Assembly (NCBI GenBank): GCA_003161255.1
Contig: PMOQ01000044.1
Span: 1-64,000, forward strand
Direction: 5' to 3'
DNA: 64,000 nucleotides
DNA from: Acidimicrobiaceae bacterium
Lineage (GTDB): Bacteria; Actinomycetota; Acidimicrobiia; Acidimicrobiales; RAAP-2
Shown here: piece after piece, positions 28,226 through 38,694 of the stretch
Layout of the letters: every line of letters starts with the position of its first letter
Numbering within the stretch: the first letter of the stretch is position 1
The notes under the pieces: generated by a model
Databases searched by the model: none
The model's input: the letters and a program-made list of their open reading frames with translations, nothing else
What the model was told of the DNA's origin: nothing
Translations under genes and position numbers: made by a program

Positions 28226-29860
28226 TTAGATGTATGCCCGATTAGCGTTAGCGAGGTATCCAGCGGCCCGGGCGGCCAGGGCCATGATGGTGAGGGCGGG
28301 GTTGGCACTTCCTTGTGTCGGCAGGACACTGCCGTCGGTGATGAAGAGATTCGGGACGGCGAACGAGCGCAGATTTTCGTCGACGACCCCCGAACGTTCG
28401 TCGGCGGCCATTCGGCACCCACCCACTAGATGTGCAAAGCGATCAATCGTGATGATCTCTTCGGCCCCCGCTGCCCGGTGCATGTCGGTCATCACCTTGG
28501 TCGCCGCCTTCATCAACTCGTGGTCGTTGTCGCACATTGTGTAGGAGAAATCGGCCACCGGGAGTCCGTAACGATCGGTCTCAGAAGCCAGGATTACGCG
28601 GTTCTCGTATAGAGGGAGGAACTCACAGAGCGCCCCAAAGGTCGCCCAGTGGACGTAGTCGCGCATGTACTCGCGCAACACAACCCCCCAATGACCCTGA
28701 GCCGTTACATGCTCGGCAAACGTGATCGGGAGCGGGGAGACGCACTGCAGTGAAAAGCCGCGCTTGTAGTTCTTCGTCCGGTCGGTCTCGTAGAAGACCT
28801 CGCTTGAGGCCTCCGGCGGCGGGGCTTTGTACGCTCGGACCTCCTCTTCGTAGCGACCGGCCGTCTGTGGCGCTCCCTGCACCATCACGTAGCGGCCCAC
28901 CAGGTCGTAGTCGTTACACAATCCATCGGGAAAACGCTTGCATGCGGAGTTGAGCAACAGTCGCGGCGTCTCAATGGAGTACCCAGCGACGGCCACCGCC
29001 CGAGTCCGCTGGTGGTATTCGACGCCCGCGTGGAGGTAGGTCACCCCGTTGGTCCGGCCGTCGACGCCCACTGCGATCTTCGTCACCATCGAGTCAGCCC
29101 TGATCTCCGCACCGTGCGCGAGCGCATCGGGAACGTGCGTGATAAGGGGGGATGCTTTGGCGTTGACCTTGCAGCCTTGTAGGCAGAACCCACGGTAGAT
29201 GCAATGCGAACGATTTCCAAAGCGACCGTTGACGATGGCTACCGGACCGACCTTCACGTCGATCCGGAGCTTCTCGCAACCTTTGACAAAGACAAATCCA
29301 TTGCCGCTGATTGGATGGGGGGATTGGGGGTAGCCGTGGGGGTCACCCCACGGCCAATCCTGACCGGCCACTGGTAGCTCTTCCTCGATGTCCCGGTAGT
29401 AGTTCTTCAAATCCGCATAACCGATCGGCCAGTCGACCCCCACGCTGTCGAGGGAATAGGTATGGAAGTCCGAAGGATGGAAACGGGGCACGTAACCGGC
29501 GAAGTGAACCATCGAACCGCCAACCCCTCGGCCCGAGTTATTCGCACCTAGAGCGACTGGATTGCCACCGGAGATAACCCGGGGCTCGGTCCAGTAGAGA
29601 TCGTGAGAACCGGCCTCGTCACTCACCCAGTCACGATCGGGATCCCAGAATGGTCCGGCGTCGAAGGTCACTACCTTCCAACCGCGCCGAGCCAGCCGCT
29701 GGGTAAGGACCCCGCCGCCGGCACCGCACCCGATGACAACCAGGTCCACTTCTTCTTCGTTGCCGAATCGTCGCATTTCGGAACGGAGCCTGTGGTTCTC
29801 ACGGGTCCCATCGTTAGGAAGGAGCCATGCCGATTCGTTGCGACGGCGTACCTTGTTCAC
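28226..29860 (-). CDS. GMC-family oxidoreductase
   Basis: VIGCGAGGGVLTQRLARRGWKV FAD motif; NRGRGVGGSMVHFAG-type context; C-terminal LFITDGSVLPTQGSANPALTIMALAARAA. Confidence 0.92.
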   Translation of the reverse strand: MNKVRRRNESAWLLPNDGTRENHRLRSEMRRFGNEEEVDLVVIGCGAGGGVLTQRLARRGWKVVTFDAGPFWDPDRDWVSDEAGSHDLYWTEPRVISGGNPVALGANNSGRGVGGSMVHFAGYVPRFHPSDFHTYSLDSVGVDWPIGYADLKNYYRDIEEELPVAGQDWPWGDPHGYPQSPHPISGNGFVFVKGCEKLRIDVKVGPVAIVNGRFGNRSHCIYRGFCLQGCKVNAKASPLITHVPDALAHGAEIRADSMVTKIAVGVDGRTNGVTYLHAGVEYHQRTRAVAVAGYSIETPRLLLNSACKRFPDGLCNDYDLVGRYVMVQGAPQTAGRYEEEVRAYKAPPPEASSEVFYETDRTKNYKRGFSLQCVSPLPITFAEHVTAQGHWGVVLREYMRDYVHWATFGALCEFLPLYENRVILASETDRYGLPVADFSYTMCDNDHELMKAATKVMTDMHRAAGAEEIITIDRFAHLVGGCRMAADERSGVVDENLRSFAVPNLFITDGSVLPTQGSANPALTIMALAARAAGYLANANRAYI

Positions 29861-30618
29861 GCGCGGTCGTCGTCCTCGGGCGCTTCGGAACCCCGAGAGG
29901 CTGAGCGACCGACATCGTGGGTCGTTTCATCGGTGTCTCCCCCCGAGGACCCGCCGCCGAGGGTTTCGGTGTGCTGACGCCGGGCAGCCTCGCTTCGCTC
30001 TGCCCAGGAAACCGGGTCCTGCGCGTCGCGCTCGGCGACCTCCCAGTCCTCTCGACGGTCGAGACCAAGGTTCTTATAACCGCGGGGGTATGCGGGACCC
30101 CCGTAGCCGATCTCGTTGAAGGCCCAGGGATGTGAGTAGAAGGCACTGCACGCGTATCGGAGCCAGAGAGAAAACACTCTTAAGGGCGGCATGCCGTGCC
30201 AGTCCACTTTGAGCTTACGGACCTCTTCGATGATTTGCATTTGCGCAGTCGCCGTTATGTCCCAGAAGGGCTGCCCATACGTCGCGCGCGCATCGGCGTC
30301 GAGGCCGGCGACCGAGCGCCGCCAAGCCTCCCAATCCTCAGGCATGTCCTCGTATCGGTAGCCGTCGCCTTGGCGTTCATGGAGGCGTACGTCGATCATC
30401 TCGAGCACCGGGATCTTCGGGTCGTCATCCTGGCCGAGAAGGCGGTCGACAAGTGCTCGAGCCGTCGGTTCTTCCTCAGGGGAGAAGAAACCGACCGGTC
30501 GGACCGGGCCGAGACGGTTCAGCACGACTCCAGTGGTGACCGTGTCCCAGGTGTGCGCTTGAGCGAGGACGTCGAAGCCAGGGAAACGCTGTTCGGCCGA
30601 GCCGGGGGTGGTGCCCAT
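29857..30618 (-). CDS. gluconate 2-dehydrogenase subunit 3-like protein
   Basis: Position immediately upstream of the GMC gene (ATGA overlap) and ATARALVDRLLGQDDDPKIPVLEMIDVRL-type sequence. Confidence 0.7.
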   Translation of the reverse strand: MGTTPGSAEQRFPGFDVLAQAHTWDTVTTGVVLNRLGPVRPVGFFSPEEEPTARALVDRLLGQDDDPKIPVLEMIDVRLHERQGDGYRYEDMPEDWEAWRRSVAGLDADARATYGQPFWDITATAQMQIIEEVRKLKVDWHGMPPLRVFSLWLRYACSAFYSHPWAFNEIGYGGPAYPRGYKNLGLDRREDWEVAERDAQDPVSWAERSEAARRQHTETLGGGSSGGDTDETTHDVGRSASRGSEAPEDDDRA

Positions 30619-30622
30619 TGAC

Positions 30623-31102
30623 TCAGTCCTCTCGGCGCAGGACAGAAGCCAACAGTCCCATCCCTCCGATCATGCCGAAGAGCAGCGGAGCGAACGCTGG
30701 TGGGCCCATTTCGGCGTTGTAACGAGCCATCTTCCAGCCGCCGGGTCGTTGGGCGATCCCGCGCAAGTGAAGGTATTGGCCCTGCAGGCTGTTGGCCAGC
30801 ACCACGGCCGACACGATGGGCAACACGGTTTTGGCCGCCCGCCGCGAGAACACGCCGGCCAGGCCGGCGGCCGTGGCGACCGGCGTCAGGGCGACGGGCA
30901 ACCACATCATCTTGTTCCCGAAGCTGGCCCGATCGTGCTCCATCCAGATCTCCGCACCGGAGATAAGCGCCCCAATGGCGGTTAGTCCGGCCATGGCCCG
31001 TTCAAAGCGTCCGTGCCGGATGTTGCGGACGAGGCGGTCGATGCCGTGGAGTCCGGACACCGGAGCGGTCCCTAGCCCCCTTTTGACCGAGCGCGTCCTC
31101 AT
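30623..31102 (-). CDS. hypothetical membrane protein
   Basis: Hydrophobic segments; same-strand operonic position. Confidence 0.7.
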   Translation of the reverse strand: MRTRSVKRGLGTAPVSGLHGIDRLVRNIRHGRFERAMAGLTAIGALISGAEIWMEHDRASFGNKMMWLPVALTPVATAAGLAGVFSRRAAKTVLPIVSAVVLANSLQGQYLHLRGIAQRPGGWKMARYNAEMGPPAFAPLLFGMIGGMGLLASVLRRED

Positions 31103-32862
31103 GATTTGAACTCGGTGATCTTGTCCCGGAAGAGGGTGCTGGCGATGGTGGCCCGGCGCGGCTGGCCGGCCAGGAAGGCCTTCACGAAGCCCTTGGCTTG
31201 CTCATAGTTGACCTTGCCGGGCATGGGCGGCTCGTCGGGGTTCACGGTCACGTCCACCAAGGCCGGGCCCGGATGGGCAAAGGCGTCGGCGATGGCACCC
31301 TCAATCTCGGCGGCCTTGTCGACGCGGATCCCCTTTCCTCCGCAGGCCTCAGCCCACGGGGCGAAATCGAGCCGCTTCCCGAATCGGATACCGAACTCTG
31401 GGTAGCCGAGGACCAGCTGCTCCCACATGATCTGGCCCAGCTCGGCGTTGTTGTTGACGATCACCTTTATCGGCAACTCGTAGCGGCAGGCGGTGGCGAA
31501 CTCGGCCATCAACATGGCGAACCCGCCATCGCCGACGAAGGCGATGCACTGGCGACCGGGGTGGGCCCACTGGTTGGCGATGGTGTAGGGCAGTCCGGGG
31601 GCCATGGAGGCCAGGTTCCCGGAGAGGTAGAACTGTCGGTCGCCCCGGATGTCGAAGTGGCGGGCCGCCCACGTCGCGATGGTCCCCGAGTCCGACGTCA
31701 AGATGGCGTCGTCAGCGGCCAGCCGGTCGATGACCCGCATGAGGTACTGCGGCTGGATCGGATCCTCGGCGATCGACTCGATCGCCGCCATGCGCCCCCG
31801 CCACTTCTCCATGCCCTTCTGGGCTTCTTGGAGGAAGGCGCGGTCATCCTTACGCTGCAGCGATGGCAGGAGGGCTGTCAGCGATTCCTTCGAGTCGCCG
31901 ATCATGGGTACGTCGGTCGCCAGGCGGTTGCCGGCGCGGACCGGATCCGCTTCGATCTGGACGACCTTGCACTGGCCAACCTCGGGCAGGTACTTGGTGT
32001 AGGGGAAATTGGTGCCGACCATGAGGAGGGTGTCACAAGCCTCCATGGCTTCCATGGAAGGGGCAGTGCCGAGCAGCCCGGTCCCACCGATCGTGAGGGG
32101 ATGGTCGTCGGGTATGACTGCCTTGCCCGGCAGCGTCTTGATGATCGGGCTGGCGAGCGCTTCGGCTACAGCCAATACCTCGCTGCGGGCGTGAAGTGCA
32201 CCCGCGCCGACCAGCATCACCACCTTCTCTCCGGCATTGAGCACCTCGGCCGCGGCAGTCACGTCCTCGGGTCGGGGCACCCCTGGGGCGGGGAGAAAAA
32301 TGGCCGCGGTGGGCTTTATGACCGCCGGCGCCGGCGCCGAATAGGGATTGGCATCGGCGTCGGCCAGCTGGATGTCGGTGGGGATCGTGAGGTGGGATAC
32401 GGTCCGGCGGGCCAAGGCGTGGCGAACGGCCAGATCGACCAGGGTCGGGATCTGCACCGGGCCGTAGACCATCTGGTTGTACTCCGCCACATCCATGTAA
32501 AGCTTCTCGAGCGCCACTTCTTGCTGATAGCCGGTCCCGAGCATCTGGGTCTCCTGCATGCCGGTGATGGCCAGTACCGGCACATGGTCGAGCTTGGCGT
32601 CGTACAGACCGTTCAGTAAGTGAATGGCCCCGGGGCCGGAAGTGGCCAGGCACACCCCCAGCCGGCCGGTGGATTTGGCATAGCCGGTGGCCATAAAGGC
32701 TGCTGCTTCCTCGTGATGGACGAGGACGAAGTGGATCTTGTCCTGATTGCGCCGCAGCCCCTCGGTGATTCCATTGATTCCGTCGCCCGGTATGCCGAAG
32801 ACGGTGTCGACGCCCCAGTCAATCAGCCGCTCGACAAGCAGTTCTGCGGCAATCTTGGCCAT
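31099..32862 (-). CDS. thiamine pyrophosphate-dependent enzyme (pyruvate oxidase/acetolactate synthase-like)
   Basis: MAKIAAELLVERLIDWGVDTVFGIPGDGINGI, HHEEAAAFMATGYAK, C-terminal GDGGFAMLMAEFATACRYELPIKVIVNNNAELG. Confidence 0.93.
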   Translation of the reverse strand: MAKIAAELLVERLIDWGVDTVFGIPGDGINGITEGLRRNQDKIHFVLVHHEEAAAFMATGYAKSTGRLGVCLATSGPGAIHLLNGLYDAKLDHVPVLAITGMQETQMLGTGYQQEVALEKLYMDVAEYNQMVYGPVQIPTLVDLAVRHALARRTVSHLTIPTDIQLADADANPYSAPAPAVIKPTAAIFLPAPGVPRPEDVTAAAEVLNAGEKVVMLVGAGALHARSEVLAVAEALASPIIKTLPGKAVIPDDHPLTIGGTGLLGTAPSMEAMEACDTLLMVGTNFPYTKYLPEVGQCKVVQIEADPVRAGNRLATDVPMIGDSKESLTALLPSLQRKDDRAFLQEAQKGMEKWRGRMAAIESIAEDPIQPQYLMRVIDRLAADDAILTSDSGTIATWAARHFDIRGDRQFYLSGNLASMAPGLPYTIANQWAHPGRQCIAFVGDGGFAMLMAEFATACRYELPIKVIVNNNAELGQIMWEQLVLGYPEFGIRFGKRLDFAPWAEACGGKGIRVDKAAEIEGAIADAFAHPGPALVDVTVNPDEPPMPGKVNYEQAKGFVKAFLAGQPRRATIASTLFRDKITEFKS

Positions 32863-33091
32863 TGTCTCCTCCAGCTCAGGTGGATCGAAGGCCCTAGGAA
32901 CATCGGTATTGGTTGTTCGCCCGGGACCAGGGACATGTGAACGTCTCGGCGGTAACGTTACCGAATGCATACCCAATCGCGAGGAGTGAGCCGAGGGTGG
33001 AGTGGGAGCGACTCCACGAAGAGGCGGAGTCTTGCCTGGCTGCCGCTGATTTTCCAGCACCAGGCGCTGTGGGGTTGAGTTTGGAGAAGGG

Positions 33092-34918
33092 ATGTCTGCG
33101 CTCAGAAGCGTCCCCACACGATCCGACCGACGGCTCCGAAAAGCGTGCGAGTTGAGCGAGGCATGGAGTCCCAACGACCCACACGTCCTCCGGGACTACT
33201 CCTTCATCGCCGATGGCCGTCGGGGGGCGCTGATCGGGCCTGATGGCAACTACGCGTGGCTGTGCTTCCCGAGTTGGGACGATCCCGCTGTCTTCGCCGG
33301 ATTGCTTGGCTCAGGGGGCACATACGCCGTGTTGCCACAGGGCCGGTGGGTCTGGGGCGGGTACTACGATGACCGCTCCCTCATCTGGAACAGCCGTTGG
33401 GTAGGTGAAGACTGGATCGTCGAGTCGCGGGACGCTCTGGCTTATCCCGGCGAACCCGACCGCGCCGTCCTCCTGCGTCGTATCACCTCGATGGCGGGCC
33501 GGAGCCGGCTGACCATACTGCTCGAACCCGGTGGCGATTACGGTCGTCGGTTTCTGTCCGGATGGAAGTGCCCCGACGGAGTCTGGGAAGCGAAGGAGGC
33601 TGGTCTCACCGCACGATGGTTCGGCGCGCGCGACGCCATTCTGGAGCGTGGACCCTCGGGTCGATCCCGCCTCGCCCTTCATCTCGACCTCACGCAAGGT
33701 GACCACCGAGACCTGGTGCTGGAGCTGTCGAGCGATGGGGTGCCACTCCCGGCGAAACTTGACGCCGAGCGTTATTGGCAGAGCACCGAGGCGGCATGGC
33801 ATGAGGCCGTCCCCGCGTGCAGCGGGATTGTGGCCGCCCGAGATGTGCGCCGCTCGGTTGCAGTGCTGCGCGGCATGACCGGACCTGAGGGCGGCACGGT
33901 TGCCGCCGCCACCACCTCGCTCCCCGAGCGGGCCCAACAAGGACGGAACTACGACTATCGCTACGTCTGGGTTCGCGACACTTGTTACATCGGTCACGCA
34001 GGCGCCCGCCTTGTCGGAGGCGAGCAGATTCTCGATGACTCGGTGCGCTGGATCACCGCCCGCCTCCTTGCCGATGGGAATCGGCTGATGCCGGCATATA
34101 CCGTCCGGGGGGAGCCAATCCCTGACGAGTCAGCCCTGGACCTGCCCGGGTATCCAGGAGGAAACGACGTCGTGGGCAATGGCGTGCGTGAACAGTTTCA
34201 ACTCGACGGGTTCGGCGAGGCATTGCTCCTACTGGCCGCCGCTTCTTCGCAGGGACGTCTTGACACGCTGGGGTGGCGGGCCGCTGAGGCCGCTGCGAGT
34301 GCTATCGAGCAACGTTGGCGTGAGCCCGACTGCGGAGTGTGGGAGCTCGATTTGCACAACTGGACCCACAGTCGGCTCATCTGCGCCGCTGGCCTCCGCG
34401 CCATATGCGACGAAGCGGATGCCCCATCTGGATGGACCGCGCGTTTCCGCCCGCTCGGCGACAAGATCATCGCCGACACTGCCGCGGCCAGCCTGCACTC
34501 GACGGGTCGCTGGAAGCGTGCTCCGGACGATGACCGCGTCGATGCCTCTCTATTGTTGGCCGAGGTACGCGGCGCCGTGCCCGCCGAGGACCCGCGGAGC
34601 GTGGCCACCCGCCGAGCGGTCGTCGAAGAGCTCTCCCAAGACGACTGCATCTACCGATTCAAACATCAGGGCCGTAGTCTCGAAGAGGCCGAAGGTGCCT
34701 TCCTCGTATGCAACTTCTGGATGTCGCTCGCCTGCTTCGGCTCCGGGGACACCCTGGAGGGGATTCGCTGGTTCGAGCGTGCCCGGACCTCGGCGGGGAG
34801 TCCCGGCCTTCTTTCCGAGGAGCTCGACGTCCAACAGCGCCAGTTGCGCGGGAATCTCCCCCAGGCCTTTGTCCACGGACTTCTGGTGGAGACTGCGGCC
34901 GCCCAGGGACCGCGCTGA
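33092..34918 (+). CDS. glycoside hydrolase family 15-like protein
   Basis: DYSFIADGRRGALIGPDGNYAWLCFPSWDDPAVFAGLLG, RNYDYRYVWVRDT; start uncertain. Confidence 0.9.
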   Translation: MSALRSVPTRSDRRLRKACELSEAWSPNDPHVLRDYSFIADGRRGALIGPDGNYAWLCFPSWDDPAVFAGLLGSGGTYAVLPQGRWVWGGYYDDRSLIWNSRWVGEDWIVESRDALAYPGEPDRAVLLRRITSMAGRSRLTILLEPGGDYGRRFLSGWKCPDGVWEAKEAGLTARWFGARDAILERGPSGRSRLALHLDLTQGDHRDLVLELSSDGVPLPAKLDAERYWQSTEAAWHEAVPACSGIVAARDVRRSVAVLRGMTGPEGGTVAAATTSLPERAQQGRNYDYRYVWVRDTCYIGHAGARLVGGEQILDDSVRWITARLLADGNRLMPAYTVRGEPIPDESALDLPGYPGGNDVVGNGVREQFQLDGFGEALLLLAAASSQGRLDTLGWRAAEAAASAIEQRWREPDCGVWELDLHNWTHSRLICAAGLRAICDEADAPSGWTARFRPLGDKIIADTAAASLHSTGRWKRAPDDDRVDASLLLAEVRGAVPAEDPRSVATRRAVVEELSQDDCIYRFKHQGRSLEEAEGAFLVCNFWMSLACFGSGDTLEGIRWFERARTSAGSPGLLSEELDVQQRQLRGNLPQAFVHGLLVETAAAQGPR

Positions 34919-34919
34919 G

Positions 34920-36044
34920 ATGGCCATGCCGCCACCGCGCAGTTCGGAATGGAACGTCACGGGCATCGAGTGCCTGGTCTTCTCCGTCCCCACGGATCAG
35001 CCCGAGGCCGACGGCACCCTCGAATGGTCGGCCACAACCATGGTGGTCGTCCTCGTACGAGCCGGGGCGGTGACCGGCACCGGGTGGACCTACGCGGGGG
35101 CCGGAAGCAAGGCGGTCGTCGAGGATCAGCTCTCCGCAGTGGTGCTTGGTGCCGATCCGATGGACGTGCCTGGGATCACCGAGGCAGGGATCAGGGCGTG
35201 CAGGAACCTCGGGCGTCCCGGAGCTGTTAGCTCGGCGATCTCGGCCGTCGACATCGCGCTATGGGACCTCAAGGCGCGGCTCCTCCACCAGCCGCTCTCC
35301 GCCCTCTTCGGCCGATGCCGCGCCGATGTACCGATCTATGGCAGTGGCGGATTTACCACCTACGACGACCCCACGACCGCTTCACAGCTTGAGCTCTGGG
35401 TCGGCGATTGGGGGATACCCCGGGTCAAGATCAAGATCGGTGAGTCGTGGGGTACGAACCCCGAGCGCGATCTCGCTCGGGTAAAGCTCACCCGATCAGT
35501 GGTGGGTGATGCAGTGGAGATCTACGTCGACGCTAACGGCGGCTACACCCGCAAGCAGGCAGTGAGGATGGGACGCAGATTCGGCGACGAGTACGGCGTC
35601 GTTTGGTTCGAAGAACCCGTCTCCTCTGACGATCTGGCCGGTCTGCGCGAGGTGCGCGACCACCTCGACATGGACGTGGCGGCTGGGGAGTATGGGTATG
35701 ACGAGACCTACTTTGCCACCATGGTGGCGGCCGAGGCGGTGGATTGCCTGCAGGTGGACGTGACCCGGTGTGGGGGCTACACGTGCTGGCTGCGCGCCGC
35801 GGCGATCGCCGGCTCACGCGGTCTGCAGGTTTCGGCGCACTGTGCTCCGAACCTCCATGCCCACGTTGCCACCGCTGTGCCCAACCTGCGCCACGTCGAG
35901 TACTTCCACGACCACCACCGCATCGAGACGATGCTTTTCGACGGTGCCCTCGATCCCCGAGGAGGGGCGCTCATTGCTACCGACCACCCGGGCCACGGGC
36001 TGACGCTGCGGATGGACGCCGCGGAGGAGTACAGGGTGCGCTGA
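34920..36044 (+). CDS. mandelate racemase/muconate lactonizing enzyme-like (enolase superfamily)
   Basis: AVDIALWDLKARLLHQPLSALFG, VKIKIGESWG, VDANGGYTRKQA, WFEEPVSSDDL. Confidence 0.93.
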   Translation: MAMPPPRSSEWNVTGIECLVFSVPTDQPEADGTLEWSATTMVVVLVRAGAVTGTGWTYAGAGSKAVVEDQLSAVVLGADPMDVPGITEAGIRACRNLGRPGAVSSAISAVDIALWDLKARLLHQPLSALFGRCRADVPIYGSGGFTTYDDPTTASQLELWVGDWGIPRVKIKIGESWGTNPERDLARVKLTRSVVGDAVEIYVDANGGYTRKQAVRMGRRFGDEYGVVWFEEPVSSDDLAGLREVRDHLDMDVAAGEYGYDETYFATMVAAEAVDCLQVDVTRCGGYTCWLRAAAIAGSRGLQVSAHCAPNLHAHVATAVPNLRHVEYFHDHHRIETMLFDGALDPRGGALIATDHPGHGLTLRMDAAEEYRVR

Positions 36045-36142
36045 GTTGTCTACTGAATCGCTTGTGTAGACGGTCCCTTTGTCCGACATAAGCCGAACCA
36101 CCGATTCGGTCAACGACCTAACCGACGAAGGGAAAAAAGAGG

Positions 36143-37195
36143 ATGAGCAGGCAATCCCAAGTGGTTGTGATCACCGGGGCCAGCGCGGGCATCGGACGAG
36201 CTACAGCCGCCTTATTTGGAGCTCGTGGGGCCAAGGTAGGGATCATCGCCCGAGGAAAGCTGGGCCTCGACGGCGTCACCCGGGAAGTTCAGCAGGCAGG
36301 TGGGGAGGCATTCGCGGTTGAAGCCGACACGTCGGACTTCGACCAGGTGAACGCCGGAGCTACTCGGCTCGAAGAAGCACTCGGCCCGATCGATGTGTGG
36401 ATCAATGTTGCCTTCGCTTCGATATTCGCCCCCTTCAGCCAAATCGACCCGGACGAGTTCCGTCGGGTGACCGAAGTGAGCTATCTCGGCTTCGTCTACG
36501 GCACCCGAGTCGCGCTGGATAGGATGAAGCCGCGAGGCCATGGCACCATCGTGCAGGTTGGATCGGCGCTCAGCTACCGGGGCATTCCACTGCAGTCGGC
36601 GTACTGTGGCGCGAAGCATGCGATAAACGGTTTCACCGAGTCGGTGAGGACGGAATTGCTCCATGAAAAGAGCGACGTCCACATCACCATCGTGCAGATG
36701 CCGGCCGTGAACACCCCCCAATTCTCTTGGGTATTGAGCCGCCTCCCGAACCACCCACAGCCGGTGCCTCCGATCTATCAACCCGAGGTGGCCGCTCGCG
36801 GCGTCTTGTACGCTGCTGACCATCCCACCCGCAAGCAATACTGGGTGGGAGGGAGCACCGCGGCAACCATCATCGCTCAGAAGTTCGCAGCCCCCCTGCT
36901 GGATCGCTATCTCGCCCGAACTGGTTACAAGTCCCAGCAAACCGACAAACCAGTCGATCCAGGCCGGCCGAGCAATCTATGGCAGCCGGTCGATGGGCCG
37001 TCTGGACAAGATTTTGGTGCTCACGGCGTCTTTGACAACCAAGCCCATTCGAACAGTGCTCAGATGTGGGCATCGCAGCACATTCGGACCGCCGGTGCGA
37101 TTGCTCTCACCCTTGGGTCCGTAACGGCAAGGGCGCGGCGGAACCGACGCGGTCGGACGAAGGAACGCAGGGCCACAATCCGCGGCGCAAGATGA
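36143..37195 (+). CDS. SDR-family oxidoreductase
   Basis: VVITGASAGIGRATAALFGARGAKV; QSAYCGAKHAINGF. Confidence 0.93.
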   Translation: MSRQSQVVVITGASAGIGRATAALFGARGAKVGIIARGKLGLDGVTREVQQAGGEAFAVEADTSDFDQVNAGATRLEEALGPIDVWINVAFASIFAPFSQIDPDEFRRVTEVSYLGFVYGTRVALDRMKPRGHGTIVQVGSALSYRGIPLQSAYCGAKHAINGFTESVRTELLHEKSDVHITIVQMPAVNTPQFSWVLSRLPNHPQPVPPIYQPEVAARGVLYAADHPTRKQYWVGGSTAATIIAQKFAAPLLDRYLARTGYKSQQTDKPVDPGRPSNLWQPVDGPSGQDFGAHGVFDNQAHSNSAQMWASQHIRTAGAIALTLGSVTARARRNRRGRTKERRATIRGAR

Positions 37196-37724
37196 ATGGA
37201 TCGGCAGCACGCTGTGCCAGCGATCGCATCGACTTCATCTGCCCGATGAACCCCCGGCAGGCAAGAGCAGGCTGACCGTCGCCCTTAGCCTCGGTCTGTC
37301 CGTTCGGGACTCAAAACAACGCGCTGAGCTTCGAATGCTGGAACGGTGCCCCTCGATGCTCTGGGTAAAGATGTCGCCAACCTGCGAAGGCGGCTCGGAC
37401 GAGGATCCTATGGACGGCGCGACCCCCGACTCTGCCCCTCAAGGTCCCGTGGTTGACTGCTCCGGACTGTCGTCCGGGTCACTCAACTCGGGACTTTGAT
37501 CGTCTGCTGGACTCTCGTCAGCAAAACGCTCCTCAGCTTCTTGGTCTTCCTGTTCTTCTGACTTTTCGGGCCCGAAGGGATCACTCTGACGGACAGTCAC
37601 TGGCATCTCCCGCCCAGTGGCAAGACGTTAGGACACTGGCTCTTCGCTCGTCGTAGTTGTCATTCCGCTTGAGCCACATGGCGACAACCGATTTTCGAGC
37701 GCGTTGAAGACTGCTTGATTCGCG

Positions 37725-37898
37725 CTACTTCTTGAAAGCATCCTTGACGTTTTCGCCGGCCTGCTTGAGGTTGCCCTTCGTTTGGTCTGCCTTGCCTTTG
37801 GCCTGAAGCTTGTCATTGCCGCTGACCTTGCCAGCCGCCTCCTTGAACTTGCCCTTTGCTTGCTGGGCGGTGTTCTTTGCCTTGTCAGTCGTTGCCAT
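37725..37898 (-). CDS. CsbD-family stress protein
   Basis: MATTDKAKNTAQQAKGKFKEAAGKVSGNDKLQAKGKADQTKGNLKQAGENVKDAFKK. Confidence 0.92.
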   Translation of the reverse strand: MATTDKAKNTAQQAKGKFKEAAGKVSGNDKLQAKGKADQTKGNLKQAGENVKDAFKK

Positions 37899-37934
37899 GG
37901 TTTGGGTCCTTGTTTGATAGGTGAGAGGGGGGTT

Positions 37935-37995
37935 GGAGCTTGGAGTGACCCGAGATCCACGGTGTCCGTCAGACCCGAGGGTCACTCCAAGCTCC
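37935..37995. repeat. perfect 17-bp inverted repeat (27-nt spacer) upstream of csbD
   Basis: GGAGCTTGGAGTGACCC (37935-37951) / GGGTCACTCCAAGCTCC (37979-37995). Confidence 0.9.
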
Positions 37996-38056
37996 TTGTT
38001 CAGATTCGATATCAAGTTCTGTGTTCTCTGGGCGAGCCCAGTGCCGTGCTGGCCAA

Positions 38057-38527
38057 TCAGCGATCTACCGGTGGGGCGCTGACCTCCTGTGGCGTACCGT
38101 GCCCAAGTGGGTGCAGCAAGCTCCGCTTGGAGGCGTCGTTGTCCAGTTGGCCATTGGTGTCGGGTGAGCCATTGCTCACGACGTTCGCCGGCTGCGCGGG
38201 AGCGGCCGCTCGCTGTTTCACCAGGTTGTCGCGATCTTCCCTGGCGGCGTCCGTTTCGCGGCGCGACTGCTTGAGCCCTTGGCGCGCAGCGCTGCCACGT
38301 CGAGAGGTGTGGCGCGCCCCGGTCAGGAGCAGGCTTAAGCCGAATACGGCGACTGCCCCGACGATGATGCCATAGAGGAACAGCCTGCCGGTGGAGCCGT
38401 TGACGTGGTAGCCGAAGACGGCGAACCGATGGGTGAGCACGTGCGCGCTGCCATGGTTGGTCAGCACGCCGGCCACGCCGACAACTACCGCAGCGACCAG
38501 AATGATGAGACCGAGAATGATGAACAT
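38057..38527 (-). CDS. hypothetical membrane protein with basic, coiled C-terminus
   Basis: MFIILGLIILVAAVVVGVAGVL; second hydrophobic segment LFLYGIIVGAVAVFGLSLLLTG. Confidence 0.75.
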   Translation of the reverse strand: MFIILGLIILVAAVVVGVAGVLTNHGSAHVLTHRFAVFGYHVNGSTGRLFLYGIIVGAVAVFGLSLLLTGARHTSRRGSAARQGLKQSRRETDAAREDRDNLVKQRAAAPAQPANVVSNGSPDTNGQLDNDASKRSLLHPLGHGTPQEVSAPPVDR

Positions 38528-38694
38528 GAAACGCTCCTTGAATTGATGGAAGGAATTCAGCGATGAAGGTGGGGGTGAGAACGCCGCTCAGTCACGGTGG
38601 CGAGGACTGCCACCAGACAGACCCAAGCCCGGCTCAGAACACCTTGAAGTCTGCTCCGCTACCCAAACGCGTTCTTTGCGCTTAACCAGTCCCA

